Notes: a model not told the origin generated them from the sequence alone. 64,000 bases of DNA from Elusimicrobiota bacterium (GCA_016928195.1 JAFGLF010000076.1:17191-81190), one strand, 5' to 3'. Shown: positions 25,307 to 34,169, numbered from the stretch's first letter. Numbers and translations are program-made.

Positions 25307-26364
25307 CACCCGAAATACTGGATATCTTTTCAAAGGGTTTAAAGCTATTAAATTTAGAGCTTAATCCGCAGCAGATTAAACAGTTTTCGCTTTATTTTGA
25401 TGAATTAGAAAACTGGAATTCGAGATTTAACCTTATAAGCCGGAATGCGGATGATAAGATAATAATAAATCATTTTTTGGATTCTCTGAGTATCATTCCG
25501 GCGTTTTCGGATACTGTTGAAAAAGATATAGCTGTTTTGGATGTCGGAAGCGGGGCAGGATTTCCGGGGATTCCTTTAAAAATCGCAAAACCGGAAATAG
25601 TATTAACGCTGTTAGACTCCTCAAGAAAGAAAACAGAGTTTTTGAGGCATCTCTGCAAAAAAATCGGCATAACGGCGGATGTTATATGCGATAGAGCAGA
25701 AAATGCAGCCAAAATTTCTGCATATGCAGAAAAATATGATATTGTCGTCGCAAGAGCTGTAGCTAAAATGGCGACAACAAAAGAATTGTGTTTTCCGTTT
25801 TTAAATAAAAACGGTGCTTTAGTTTTACAGTTAGGCAGGGGAGTAAATATTAATATGGAGAACGGAGAAGTTATGTTAGAATTCAATCCTCCTTCTGAAA
25901 TTTTGCCGGGGAAATCAGTCCTGAAGGTTAAGAGAAAACCGGCAGGATTTACTTTAATTGAACTTATGATAGTAGTTGCTATTATAGGAATTCTTGCTGC
26001 TATTGCGATCCCGAAATTTGCTGATGTATTAAGAAGAACTAAACAGGGGAGAACAAAAGGCGAATTAGGTACTTTAAGGAGTGCACTTACTTTATATTAT
26101 GGAGGCATGGAAGGTGTTATGTACCCCCAAGATGCGGCTGCAATTGAGAATAGCGAGGGGCCAGTACAGACAAAATATCTGGATAGACTAAGCGAGGTTC
26201 AACTTGGTCCCAGTCTTCATAAGGACTCAGGTGAGATTACTGATTTTAATGTAGATGACCCTTTAACGGATTCTGGCAGTTGGGGATATATTTCGGCAAG
26301 GGGCAGCATTTTTGTTGATTGTACCCATTTTGATACTAAAGGCGAATATATAAGCAGTTGGTAA
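25303..26364 (+). CDS. rsmG: RsmG 16S rRNA methyltransferase fused in frame to a type IV prepilin-like domain
   Basis: Residues 1 to about 210 are RsmG, which makes m7G527 in 16S rRNA with SAM: NLISR, NHFLDSL, VLDVGSGAGFPGIPLKIA and DIVVARAVA are present. The frame then continues into KRKPAGFTLIELMIVVAII, a class III prepilin signal with cleavage after Gly215, and a pseudopilin-like C-terminal domain resembling GspG (ALTLYYGG, ending GEYISSW). The RsmG core is complete in the E. coli sense; only the tail found in some homologues is replaced. Internal starts could yield separate pilin: CTG 25921 (nine-residue leader, GGGGA 8 nt upstream) or TTG 25903. One fusion polypeptide or two products cannot be decided here. 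Confidence 0.85.
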   Translation: MTPEILDIFSKGLKLLNLELNPQQIKQFSLYFDELENWNSRFNLISRNADDKIIINHFLDSLSIIPAFSDTVEKDIAVLDVGSGAGFPGIPLKIAKPEIVLTLLDSSRKKTEFLRHLCKKIGITADVICDRAENAAKISAYAEKYDIVVARAVAKMATTKELCFPFLNKNGALVLQLGRGVNINMENGEVMLEFNPPSEILPGKSVLKVKRKPAGFTLIELMIVVAIIGILAAIAIPKFADVLRRTKQGRTKGELGTLRSALTLYYGGMEGVMYPQDAAAIENSEGPVQTKYLDRLSEVQLGPSLHKDSGEITDFNVDDPLTDSGSWGYISARGSIFVDCTHFDTKGEYISSW

Positions 26365-26439
26365 TCGGATTATATTGAAGTACCTAAGGGACGTATAAAT
26401 TTGTTGTTTTTCTGAATTCCAAGTTTCGGGGTCGGGATT

Positions 26440-26811
26440 ATGGCAGATGAATCGTCCTTTTTTAATATGGCAGAATCGATAAATTCTGACAAAAGAAAAT
26501 ATCCAAGGGTTATTTATACTGCAGGCGTAGACATTACTTCTGCCAAAAATTGCGGAATTTCATATAAAGGACTTATAAAAAATATAAGTTTGGGCGGTAT
26601 TTTTGTTGAGACTGAAAATCAGTTAGTAATTGGGGATGGCCTTACTTTTACATTTTTACTTTCCGGTAAAAATAGAGTAAAGGCATCAGGAAAAATTGTT
26701 TGGGAATATAAAAATGAAAACTCGAATTATTACGGAGTACAGTTTACATCTATTGGGTTTTTAAGCAGGTTTAGGTTAAAGCGATTTATAAACAGGAAAC
26801 TTAAAATATAA
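26440..26811 (+). CDS. PilZ domain protein
   Basis: A 123-aa single-domain protein. The c-di-GMP-binding signatures are present: the RxxxR-type loop (KRKYPRV, residues about 18-24) and NISLGGIFVE (about 49-58). Such proteins sense cyclic di-GMP and act on motility, pili or exopolysaccharide. It lies directly after the RsmG-pilin gene, which fits a pilus or secretion connection. A GGDEF response regulator is encoded at 60038. Confidence 0.85.
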   Translation: MADESSFFNMAESINSDKRKYPRVIYTAGVDITSAKNCGISYKGLIKNISLGGIFVETENQLVIGDGLTFTFLLSGKNRVKASGKIVWEYKNENSNYYGVQFTSIGFLSRFRLKRFINRKLKI

Positions 26812-26914
26812 AAAATTATAACTTGCTTTTACCATACAAAATTCGTATAATAAATTCCATTCCTTTTCAAAATCTGCATTTAAATCTAAATTCCGAATAA
26901 TACCTGTTGTGAGA

Positions 26915-27901
26915 ATGAAAAATATAAAAATACTTGTTACTGGCGGCACCGGTTTTCTGGGAAGCCATTTGGTTGAAGAGCTGGTTAAAAGAAATTTTTT
27001 TGTAAGGTGTCTTATAAGAAACCCGAAAAAATTGAAATGGCTTGAAAATTTTCCGGTTGAGGTTGTTCGGGGCGACTGTAATGACAAAAAATCTTTGGAT
27101 CCGGCGGTTTCGGGTGTTGATTATGTGATTCATGCTGCCGGACTTGTAAGAGCTATTGAACATAAAAAGCTTTATTTGACAAATGTTAAAGGCACAAAAA
27201 ATCTTATAGAAAGTGTTGCAAATATAAACCCTGGCATAAAAAGGTTTGTTTATATTTCTTCACAGGCTGCTGCCGGGCCGGCAGTGAATGGCGGGAAAAA
27301 AGCAGAGAATGACATACCTAATCCGGTTTCTCATTATGGATTATCGAAACTGCTGGGAGAGGCAGAAGTTTTTAAGTTTCAGAATAAACTGCCCGTAACG
27401 GTCTTGAGACCTCCTTCCATTTACGGACCCAGGGATAAAGATATTTTTGTATTTTTTAAATATACAAAGAAGTCATTTTTTCCGATTGCAAATACGGAAA
27501 AACATTTTAATATAAGTTTTGTATCAGATGTTGTAAACGGGATAATTGCAGCAATGGAGTCTGATAAAACAAAAGGTCAGAAATATAATATTGGAGATGA
27601 TACCGTTTTTTCGTGGAATTCTCTTGCAGAAACATTGATAAAAGTAGTTAATTCAAGAGCAAAAACAATACGAATGCCGGAAACAGTTTTTTATTTATCA
27701 GCCTTTTTTTCTGAAATTTTTGCTAGATTAAAAAAAGATCCGGCCCTTTTTTCTTTTGATAAACTTAATGAAATTAAACAAAAAGACTGGCTTTTTTCAG
27801 CTAAAAAAGCAAAAGATGATTTCAGATACGAGCCGAAAATCCCGCTGGAAAAAGGGATAAAAATCACATATGATTGGTATTTGGATAAGGGTTGGTTATA
27901 A
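26915..27901 (+). CDS. NAD-dependent epimerase/dehydratase (extended SDR)
   Basis: A 328-aa Rossmann protein with the GGTGFLGSHL cofactor motif, the VIHAAGLVRA segment, an active-site Ser region (YISSQAAAGP) and YGLSK for the catalytic Tyr and Lys. It resembles dihydroflavonol-4-reductase/sterol dehydrogenase-like or sugar-nucleotide epimerase members; the substrate is not evident. The track uses GTG 26909; I take ATG 26915, two codons later. No clear ribosome site is visible for either. Confidence 0.85.
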   Translation: MKNIKILVTGGTGFLGSHLVEELVKRNFFVRCLIRNPKKLKWLENFPVEVVRGDCNDKKSLDPAVSGVDYVIHAAGLVRAIEHKKLYLTNVKGTKNLIESVANINPGIKRFVYISSQAAAGPAVNGGKKAENDIPNPVSHYGLSKLLGEAEVFKFQNKLPVTVLRPPSIYGPRDKDIFVFFKYTKKSFFPIANTEKHFNISFVSDVVNGIIAAMESDKTKGQKYNIGDDTVFSWNSLAETLIKVVNSRAKTIRMPETVFYLSAFFSEIFARLKKDPALFSFDKLNEIKQKDWLFSAKKAKDDFRYEPKIPLEKGIKITYDWYLDKGWL

Positions 27902-27956
27902 AAAGAAGGTAGTAAATTAAGATAAACTAAAATAAATATGCTATAAGGAGGACAAA

Positions 27957-28271
27957 ATGCTGCTTACAAATATTGAAACGGTCCCTGGTAAAACCATTGT
28001 TGAGCATTTTGGTGTTGTATCAGGAAGTACCGTCCGTGCTAAACACATCGGCAGGGATATTATGGCCGGGCTAAAAAACATTGTTGGTGGTGAATTAAAG
28101 GGATATACAGAGCTTTTACAGGAATCCCGTAACCAGGCAATAAATCGTATGATAGAGCAGGCAAAACAGCTGGGAGCCAATGCTATCGTCAATGTTCGTT
28201 TTGCCACATCATCTGTGGCTCAGGGTGCAGCTGAACTTTATGTTTATGGGACTGCTGTGCGTATAGAGTAA
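27957..28271 (+). CDS. YbjQ/UPF0145 family protein (copy 1)
   Basis: A 104-aa protein matching the UPF0145 (YbjQ, DUF74) pattern: LLTNIETVPGKTIVEHFGVVSGSTVRAKHIGRDI, IVGGELKGYTELL and GANAIVNVRFATSSV. The family forms pentamers and has no settled function. A strong ribosome site (AGGAGG) precedes the ATG. A second copy with a membrane anchor follows 24 bp later. Confidence 0.9.
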   Translation: MLLTNIETVPGKTIVEHFGVVSGSTVRAKHIGRDIMAGLKNIVGGELKGYTELLQESRNQAINRMIEQAKQLGANAIVNVRFATSSVAQGAAELYVYGTAVRIE

Positions 28272-28295
28272 CGGGTTAAAACAAAAGAGGAACTT

Positions 28296-28757
28296 ATGGA
28301 ACAATTAATTCAATTAATTATACCTGTTGTCCTCATTGCTTTAGGTTATTTTGCCGGGACTATAGCTGAGTCTAGGCATTATACATCCATAAAAGAACGT
28401 GAGAATAAATTTTTAAATCTTCCTGCCGTAACAATTAAAAATGTTTTAAGTAAAAACGCAGGAATTGAAAAAGCCGAGTTGGTTTATGGAAGCGTTGTTG
28501 TTTCATTAGATTATTTTAAACGATTTCTGGCTGCTTTAAGAAATATTGTCGGGGGGGAGGTATCATCCTACGAAACCTTAATAGATAGGGCACGCCGCGA
28601 GGCCATTCTGCGGATGAAGGAAATGGCTGTTGGTGCGGATATTATTCTTAACTTACGTATCGAAACCTCTTCAATAAGTCAAAGTGCAAATAAGCGTAAT
28701 GCTGTAGGAAGTATTGAAGTAATATCTTACGGGACAGCGGTTACCTTAAAAAAATAA
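28296..28757 (+). CDS. membrane-anchored YbjQ/UPF0145 family protein (copy 2)
   Basis: A 153-aa protein with an N-terminal transmembrane helix (LIIPVVLIALGYFAGTI) followed by a UPF0145-like domain containing YGSVVVSLDYFKRF, NIVGGEVSSYETLIDRARREAILRM and GADIILNLRIETSS. The domain is the same as in the gene just upstream, so the pair looks like a duplication in which one copy gained a membrane anchor. The M48 protease gene begins 1 nt after its stop. Confidence 0.85.
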   Translation: MEQLIQLIIPVVLIALGYFAGTIAESRHYTSIKERENKFLNLPAVTIKNVLSKNAGIEKAELVYGSVVVSLDYFKRFLAALRNIVGGEVSSYETLIDRARREAILRMKEMAVGADIILNLRIETSSISQSANKRNAVGSIEVISYGTAVTLKK

Positions 28758-28758
28758 A

Positions 28759-29580
28759 TTGAAATACACGGCAAAAGAATTAAAAAAAAATGTCAATATT
28801 TCCAAGATTTCACCTATAAAGGAGTTTTTTTTTCTTTTAGGCGGTATTCTTGGAATAATTCTTGTTATATATGTTGTACTTGGTTTTGCAGTAGGTGTTG
28901 TTGTATCTAAGATAGATTTTGATACTGAAAAACGGTTAGAAAGGATTTTTTCAAAAACATATAAAATCAATAAGAGAACGGATAAGGAAATACGGCTTCA
29001 AAAGTTTCTGGATGGGCTTTTGAAAGAATTTCCCAAAGGAAAGAATCATTATAATGTTCGCATAGTTAACAATTCCAAAGTGAATGCCCTGGCTTTACCT
29101 GGCGGGAACATTGTAGTATTTTCCAGCCTCATAAATGATGCCGAATCGGAAAACGAACTGGTTTTCGTGTTGGCTCATGAGTTAGGACATTTTGTTCATA
29201 AAGACCATTTACGTATTTTAGGCAGAGGGCTGGTTTTATTGACAATTTCGACGGCCTTGTTCGGTTCAGAAAGTTTTATTACGAAATTTATGGTAAATTT
29301 CTTGTCAAATGTAGAAATGAAATTTTCTCAACATCAGGAGCTTCTCGCTGATCAGTGGGCGTTGGATTTATTAAATAAACGGTACGGCCATGTTGCAGGA
29401 GCAACCGATTTTTTCAAAAAGATGGCAAAAAAAGAAACAAAAAGTCACTTCTTGTATTTCTTAGCAACGCATCCTCATCCACAGGAGCGTGTAAAGGCTA
29501 TACAAGAACGAATTCAAAAAAAGAATTATTTAATAAAGGAAAAAATACCTTTAAATAGGGGTTATAAATCCATTAATTAG
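28759..29580 (+). CDS. M48 family zinc metalloprotease
   Basis: A 273-aa membrane protease. An N-terminal hydrophobic segment (FFLLGGILGIILVIYVVLGFAVGVVV) precedes a catalytic domain with HELGHFVHKDH and the third zinc ligand in QELLADQWAL. ALPGGNIVVFSSL is typical of Loi/BepA-like M48 members. These proteases degrade or quality-check membrane and periplasmic proteins. The start is TTG at 28759, 1 nt after the upstream stop, so translation probably depends on coupling. It forms an operon with the two YbjQ genes. Confidence 0.88.
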   Translation: MKYTAKELKKNVNISKISPIKEFFFLLGGILGIILVIYVVLGFAVGVVVSKIDFDTEKRLERIFSKTYKINKRTDKEIRLQKFLDGLLKEFPKGKNHYNVRIVNNSKVNALALPGGNIVVFSSLINDAESENELVFVLAHELGHFVHKDHLRILGRGLVLLTISTALFGSESFITKFMVNFLSNVEMKFSQHQELLADQWALDLLNKRYGHVAGATDFFKKMAKKETKSHFLYFLATHPHPQERVKAIQERIQKKNYLIKEKIPLNRGYKSIN

Positions 29581-29598
29581 GTAAAGAAGAGGGTGATT

Positions 29599-30636
29599 AT
29601 GAAAAACTACAACGTAGCTGTGGTTGGTGCCACTGGTGCCGTAGGATTGGAAATGGTAAATATGCTTGAAAAAAGGGATTTCCCGGTAGGAAATTTATAT
29701 CTTTTTGCATCTTCAAGGACAGCGGGACGGAAGTTGAAATTCAGGGACAGAGAAATTATTGTAGAAGATATTAACAAAATATCAGATTATTCGGTACTTA
29801 AGACTAAATACGCGCTGGAGGTAGCTCTTTTTTCCGCCGGAGGATCTGTATCAAAAGCACTGGCTCCGAAATTTGCCGAGCAGGGTATTTTTGTTATAGA
29901 TAATTCTTCTGCGTTCAGAATGGAAAAAGAAGTTCCGCTGGTTGTTCCGGAGGTAAATTCCGGAGCACTTTCAAAGAATAAGAAGATTATAGCTAATCCG
30001 AACTGTTCAACCATACAAATGGTTGTTGTGTTAAAACCGCTTCATGATGCTGTAAAGGTAAAAAAAATCATTGTATCGACCTATCAGGCTGTTTCGGGTG
30101 CAGGCGGGCGGGCAGTGGAGGAATTTCAAAGTCAGACATCAGCGTGGTCAAAAGGTGAAAAGATTCCGCCTGCGGTAAAACTGCCTCATCAGATTGTTTT
30201 CAATATTATACCGCATATTGATGTTTTCGTTGAGAACGCATATACAAAAGAAGAAATGAAAATGGTCAATGAAACCAAAAAGATACTCGGAGATGATTCA
30301 ATAAGGGTTTCCGCAACCTGTGCAAGAGTACCTGTTTTCAGGGGACACTCGGAGGCTGTATGGATTGAGACAGAAGAAAAACTTACAGCACAGGAAGCAA
30401 GAAATATATTGAAACATGCTGAAGGAATAGTGGTTGTAGACGAACCGGCACAAAATAGGTATCCTATGCCCATTAATGCAGCCGGGGAACAGGTAACGTA
30501 TGTAGGTAGAATTCGTGAGGATATTTCAACTGAAAACGGCATAGTTATGTGGATTGTATCTGACAATTTACTCAAAGGTGCGGCATTAAATGCTGTTCAG
30601 ATTGCCGAAGGGCTTATAGCAAAGGGGATTTTGTAA
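29599..30636 (+). CDS. asd: aspartate-semialdehyde dehydrogenase
   Basis: A 345-aa enzyme converting aspartyl phosphate to aspartate semialdehyde, the branch point to lysine/diaminopimelate, threonine and methionine. The NADP-binding motif is VVGATGAVGLEM. The catalytic Cys lies in NPNCSTIQMV, with the conserved YQAVSGAGG and RVPVFRGHSE segments. I take ATG 29599 (MKNYNVAVVG) rather than the GTG two codons upstream; AAGAAGAGGG serves as ribosome site. Confidence 0.96.
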   Translation: MKNYNVAVVGATGAVGLEMVNMLEKRDFPVGNLYLFASSRTAGRKLKFRDREIIVEDINKISDYSVLKTKYALEVALFSAGGSVSKALAPKFAEQGIFVIDNSSAFRMEKEVPLVVPEVNSGALSKNKKIIANPNCSTIQMVVVLKPLHDAVKVKKIIVSTYQAVSGAGGRAVEEFQSQTSAWSKGEKIPPAVKLPHQIVFNIIPHIDVFVENAYTKEEMKMVNETKKILGDDSIRVSATCARVPVFRGHSEAVWIETEEKLTAQEARNILKHAEGIVVVDEPAQNRYPMPINAAGEQVTYVGRIREDISTENGIVMWIVSDNLLKGAALNAVQIAEGLIAKGIL

Positions 30637-30650
30637 GATAAGGGGCTTAT

Positions 30651-30674
30651 CCCGCCCCGATATATCGGGGCGGG
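30651..30674. repeat. 24-bp perfect GC-rich palindrome
   Basis: CCCGCCCCGATA is followed directly by its exact reverse complement, between asd and rplM. There is no T run, so it is not a classical terminator. It resembles the smaller TCCCGCTATAGCGGGA palindrome at 36104-36119. Confidence 0.7.
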
Positions 30675-30711
30675 GGTGACCCCGTATATATCCCGTAGGG
30701 ATTCTTCGGGG

Positions 30712-30739
30712 TTGACAAAAGGGTATTTTTTAATATAAT
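30712..30739 (+). promoter_or_regulatory. rplM-rpsI promoter
   Basis: TTGACA (30712-30717), a 16-bp spacer and TATAAT (30734-30739). The start codon is 21 nt after the -10, with GAGGTGG as ribosome site. TTGACAAAAGGGTAT is shared exactly with the rpmH promoter. Confidence 0.75.
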
Positions 30740-30759
30740 AGAAAAGAGGTGGTAAAATT

Positions 30760-31161
30760 ATGGTTATAAGAAATTGGTTTTTGATTGATGCAGGGGACAC
30801 TGTACTTGGCCGGTTATCAACGGCTGCAGTTAGAGTTTTACAGGGTAAGGGGAAAATAGAATATTCCCATAACAAGGATGTCGGTGATTTTTTGGTTATT
30901 ACTAATGCGGCAAAAGTAAAGCTAACCGGGAATAAACTTGAACAGAAGTTTGAATATAGGCATTCAGGGTATCCTGGAGGAGATAAGTACAAACCTTATA
31001 AGGATTTGATGGAAAGTAATCCTGAAAGAATTGTAAGACTTTCCATAGGAGGGATGCTTCCTAAGAACAGACTAAGAGCAAAAATGCTTAAAAGGCTGAA
31101 AATTTTTAGAAATGAAGCAAAACAACTGGAGGGTAAATGTCAAAAGATAAAAGTAAAATAA
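30760..31161 (+). CDS. rplM: 50S ribosomal protein L13
   Basis: A 133-aa protein, slightly shorter than the usual 142-145. It contains NWFLIDAGDTVLGRLST, HNKDVGDFLVITNAAKVKLTGNK, YRHSGYPGG and VRLSIGGMLPKNRLRAKMLKRLK, all L13 landmarks. It has its own promoter and a GAGGTGG ribosome site. It overlaps rpsI by 25 bp, giving the conserved rplM-rpsI pair. Confidence 0.97.
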   Translation: MVIRNWFLIDAGDTVLGRLSTAAVRVLQGKGKIEYSHNKDVGDFLVITNAAKVKLTGNKLEQKFEYRHSGYPGGDKYKPYKDLMESNPERIVRLSIGGMLPKNRLRAKMLKRLKIFRNEAKQLEGKCQKIKVK

Positions 31162-31541
31162 TTATCGCAAAAGGAAGACGAAAAACAGCAGTTGCAAACA
31201 TAAAACTTTCTGCTGGTTCCGGTAAGGTTACTGTCAACGGCAAGTCCTTGGACAGATATTTTGCAGGGCTGCAGAGGTTCCAGATGACCGCAATTGCCCC
31301 GCTTGCTTCGGTAAATTGTTCATCACAATATGATGTAGGTGTAAATGTATCCGGCGGCGGAGTAATGGCTCAGTCAGAGGCAATTCGTCACGGTCTTGCC
31401 CGTGCGCTTGCAAGCGTAGATTCGGGTTTTAAAAATACTATGAAGAAAGAAGGCTTTTTAACTCGTGATGACAGGATGGTTGAAAGGAAAAAACCTGGTC
31501 GCGCTAAAGCAAGAAAGAGTTTTCAGTGGACAAAACGTTAA
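31137..31541 (+). CDS. rpsI: 30S ribosomal protein S9
   Basis: A 134-aa protein with the S9 landmarks GRRKTAVANIKL, the GGGVMAQSEAIRHGLARAL segment and the basic tail DRMVERKKPGRAKARKSFQWTKR, which reaches the P-site tRNA in the ribosome. Its start lies inside rplM (25-bp overlap). Confidence 0.97.
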   Translation: MSKDKSKIIIAKGRRKTAVANIKLSAGSGKVTVNGKSLDRYFAGLQRFQMTAIAPLASVNCSSQYDVGVNVSGGGVMAQSEAIRHGLARALASVDSGFKNTMKKEGFLTRDDRMVERKKPGRAKARKSFQWTKR

Positions 31542-31553
31542 AACGCAAATGTG

Positions 31554-31568
31554 GTGAGCGAAGCAAAC
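31554..31568 (+). repeat. GTGAGCGAAGCAAAC start-codon-proximal motif
   Basis: This 15-mer ends 1 nt before the ATG of the CHASE2 cyclase gene. It matches the consensus GTGARCGRAGYGAAC found at the same position before several other genes here, such as 37148-37162 and 39380-39394. Confidence 0.55.
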
Positions 31569-31569
31569 T

Positions 31570-33318
31570 ATGAGACGAAAGACAATAGCATATCTTTTAG
31601 GTGCAGTAGCGGTTTTTATAATCCTCATTCTTAATTTTCTCGGAACACTTGATTTGCTGGAATGGAAGTCATATGATTTCCGCCTGCAGCTTCGCGGGCA
31701 GAAAGAACCAACCGGAGAAATAGTAATTGCCGCAATTGATGAACCCAGTTTGGCGCGGTACGGCAGATGGCCTTGGGATAGAAGTATACACGCAAGAATG
31801 GTTGATAGACTTACCGATTTTGATGTAAAGACGATTGGTTTCGATGTCTTTTTCTCTGAAAAAAGTAATCCACGGAGCGATAGGTTATTGGAAGAAGCGA
31901 TAGCAAGATCCCGCCGTTCGGTTAGCGAAGTTTATTTTGAAGTAGAAAATATGGTTGCCACAAAAGCCCACCCTCCTTCGGATGCGATTATAAAGGGGTC
32001 AGCTGGTCTTGGTTATCCGTATGTTGCTCCGGAAATGGACGGTATTATAAGAAAAATAATGCCGGTAATGAGGTACAAGGATGAATTATACCCGCACATT
32101 TCTATTGCCGTTGCGGCGGCGTATTTAGGAAAACCATGGAAAGAAGTAGTAAAAGAAATTCCGCTGGATAACTACGGCGAAATGCTTGTTAATCATTGCG
32201 GTGGATTTGAAACATACAAATACATTTCGTATTGTGATATACTTGACGCGAAAATTGACAAAGAGGAACTAAAAAATAAAATAGTACTTTTGGGTTTTGC
32301 AGCTTCTGGGCTTTATGATAGGCATGCTACTCCTTTTTCTCCGACACTCCCAGGAATCGAAACAGTTGCAAACAACATTAATGCCTGTCTAAATGCTGAT
32401 TATATTTCATATCCAAGCGCCTGGACAGGATTTCTGTCAATAGTTATTATCGGCTGTATTCTTACAGTTCTTTTGCCGAAACTTTCACCTTGGAAGTCAA
32501 CAGCTTTGACATTAGTTGTTTTTGCTTTGTGGTCAGGTATTTGTGTGTATTATTTTATAGGAAAGCAAATATGGATTCAGTATATACCATCCACTTTTTT
32601 AATTTTTCTCTCTTATATTTCAATTACTTCCTGGAGATTTATAACGGAAGAAAAAGAAAAAAGATGGCTGAAAAAAGCATTTGGACAGTATCTTTCACCT
32701 GTGGTAATCACCGAGATTATGAAAAACCCGGATTCTCTTGCGCTTGGAGGTAAAAGACAGGAGTTGTCGGTTCTTTTTTCCGATATTCGCGGTTTTACGA
32801 CAATTTCAGAAGCATCCACACCGGAAGAAATTGTTGCTCTTTTAAACGAATATCTTACAAAGATGACGGAAATAGTTTTTAAGTATGAAGGAACGCTTGA
32901 TAAATTTATTGGAGATGCCGTAATGGCTTTCTGGAATGCGCCTATTGCCCAGGAAGACCATGCCCAACGGGCGGTTTTTTGTGCTATCGAAATGATAGAG
33001 GAATTGGCAATACTTCAGGATAAATGGCGTGCTGAAAACAAACCCATTATTGATATAGGAATAGGTGTGAATACCGGTGAGATGGTCGTAGGAAATATGG
33101 GATCAGTTGATAAAATGGATTATACTGTTATAGGGGATAATGTAAACCTCGGAGCGCGGCTCGAGAGTTTAAATAAGGAGTATAAAACACACATAATTAT
33201 ATCGGAGTCAACATATAAGCTTGTCAAGGATAAAGTAAAGGTTAAAGATTTAGGGACGACAAAGGTTAAAGGGAAGGCAAAGCCAGTTGAAATTTACGAA
33301 GTAAAAGGAAGGAAGTAG
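31570..33318 (+). CDS. CHASE2-domain class III adenylate/guanylate cyclase
   Basis: A 582-aa membrane receptor cyclase. After an N-terminal helix comes an extracytoplasmic CHASE2 domain (about 30-275: IVIAAIDEPSLARYGRWPWDRS, KTIGFDVFFSE, NKIVLLGFAASGLYD). Three helices follow (about 280-360) and then the class III cyclase domain (LSVLFSDIRGFTTISE, DKFIGDAVMAFWNAP, GVNTGEMVVGNMGS, YTVIGDNVNLGARLE). It probably makes cAMP in response to an external signal. A second CHASE2 protein, fused to a Ser/Thr kinase, is at 41607-44126. Confidence 0.93.
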   Translation: MRRKTIAYLLGAVAVFIILILNFLGTLDLLEWKSYDFRLQLRGQKEPTGEIVIAAIDEPSLARYGRWPWDRSIHARMVDRLTDFDVKTIGFDVFFSEKSNPRSDRLLEEAIARSRRSVSEVYFEVENMVATKAHPPSDAIIKGSAGLGYPYVAPEMDGIIRKIMPVMRYKDELYPHISIAVAAAYLGKPWKEVVKEIPLDNYGEMLVNHCGGFETYKYISYCDILDAKIDKEELKNKIVLLGFAASGLYDRHATPFSPTLPGIETVANNINACLNADYISYPSAWTGFLSIVIIGCILTVLLPKLSPWKSTALTLVVFALWSGICVYYFIGKQIWIQYIPSTFLIFLSYISITSWRFITEEKEKRWLKKAFGQYLSPVVITEIMKNPDSLALGGKRQELSVLFSDIRGFTTISEASTPEEIVALLNEYLTKMTEIVFKYEGTLDKFIGDAVMAFWNAPIAQEDHAQRAVFCAIEMIEELAILQDKWRAENKPIIDIGIGVNTGEMVVGNMGSVDKMDYTVIGDNVNLGARLESLNKEYKTHIIISESTYKLVKDKVKVKDLGTTKVKGKAKPVEIYEVKGRK

Positions 33319-34001
33319 TGTATTTTTTCTGGCGGTTATTATTAGCGCATATTTTGGCTGATTTTACATTTCAGACGAATAGAATTGCCAAGTGGAAAAG
33401 AGAAGATGTCTCCGGAGTGTTTTTTCATGTTTTAATTTTTCTTTTTTTTGCGGTTGCAATAAATTATCAATATTTACCTCGAAGAGATTTTGCATTAGCT
33501 TTACTTATTCTTGCGGCATCACATGTTATTGAGGACCAGTGGCGGGTTTATAGTATTACAAAATATAAATCTCCTGATAATTTAATATTTTTCCTCTGGG
33601 ATCAATTTGTTCATATACTTTTAATATTTGTTCTGGCTCCAAAAGATCCTATTGAAGCAAGCCCGGAAAAGTGGGTTTATATTGTTATTATATTTGTTCT
33701 GGCATCCCATTTTTCAACGGTTTTTATTTATTTTCTTAAAAAGGCGTTTTATTCCGACGCAACCATTGTTACAGAAGAAAAATATCATGGAATCGTTGAA
33801 CGTCTGCTTATAGTCGGATGTTTTATAATTCCCGGGAAATTGTATTGGATTATAATGCCGGTTGCTGCTATTCTTATTATTGGCCAGAGACTGTCAATTA
33901 AGAATATGCAGCCGAATTTAGACTTTTCAACGTTTAATATAGCAACATCAAGCATTATAGGTATAGTGCTGAGTATATTAGCAAGGGTAGTTTGGTATTG
34001 A
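33318..34001 (+). CDS. DUF3307 membrane protein
   Basis: A 227-aa membrane protein with about six hydrophobic helices. The N-terminus FFWRLLLAHILADFTFQTNRIAKWKR and the following VFFHVLIFLFFA match the DUF3307 family, whose function is unknown. The start is GTG 33318, overlapping the cyclase stop by 1 nt (TAGTG), so it is translationally coupled to the cyclase. Confidence 0.85.
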   Translation: MYFFWRLLLAHILADFTFQTNRIAKWKREDVSGVFFHVLIFLFFAVAINYQYLPRRDFALALLILAASHVIEDQWRVYSITKYKSPDNLIFFLWDQFVHILLIFVLAPKDPIEASPEKWVYIVIIFVLASHFSTVFIYFLKKAFYSDATIVTEEKYHGIVERLLIVGCFIIPGKLYWIIMPVAAILIIGQRLSIKNMQPNLDFSTFNIATSSIIGIVLSILARVVWY

Positions 34002-34169
34002 TGTTGTGTCTGGAGGAGTTTACCTCCACACCAATAGACCTCTTCAGTAATCTGGTTGGTGTGTAGGTAGATTGACTATTGATGTGGGGGTTTATCCGGC
34101 AAAACAGGTTCCGCGAATAGCGGAGGTTACCCCGAATAATTTTTTTTACGGGGATTATCCCGTTATTAT
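34002..34169. other. intergenic region upstream of tRNA-Arg with inverted repeats
   Basis: Several small inverted repeats are visible: TACCTCCACACCAA near 34020 against GGTTGGTGTGTAGGTA near 34055, CCGC-GAATA-GCGG at 34111-34123, and CCCCG...CGGGG at 34130-34153 around a T-rich loop. No convincing promoter was recognised. The DUF3307 transcript may end here. Confidence 0.4.

Noticed and set aside
34130-34153. CCCCG...CGGGG with a T-rich loop as a rho-independent terminator
   Set aside because: The T run is in the loop, not after the stem, and the stem is only 5 bp.
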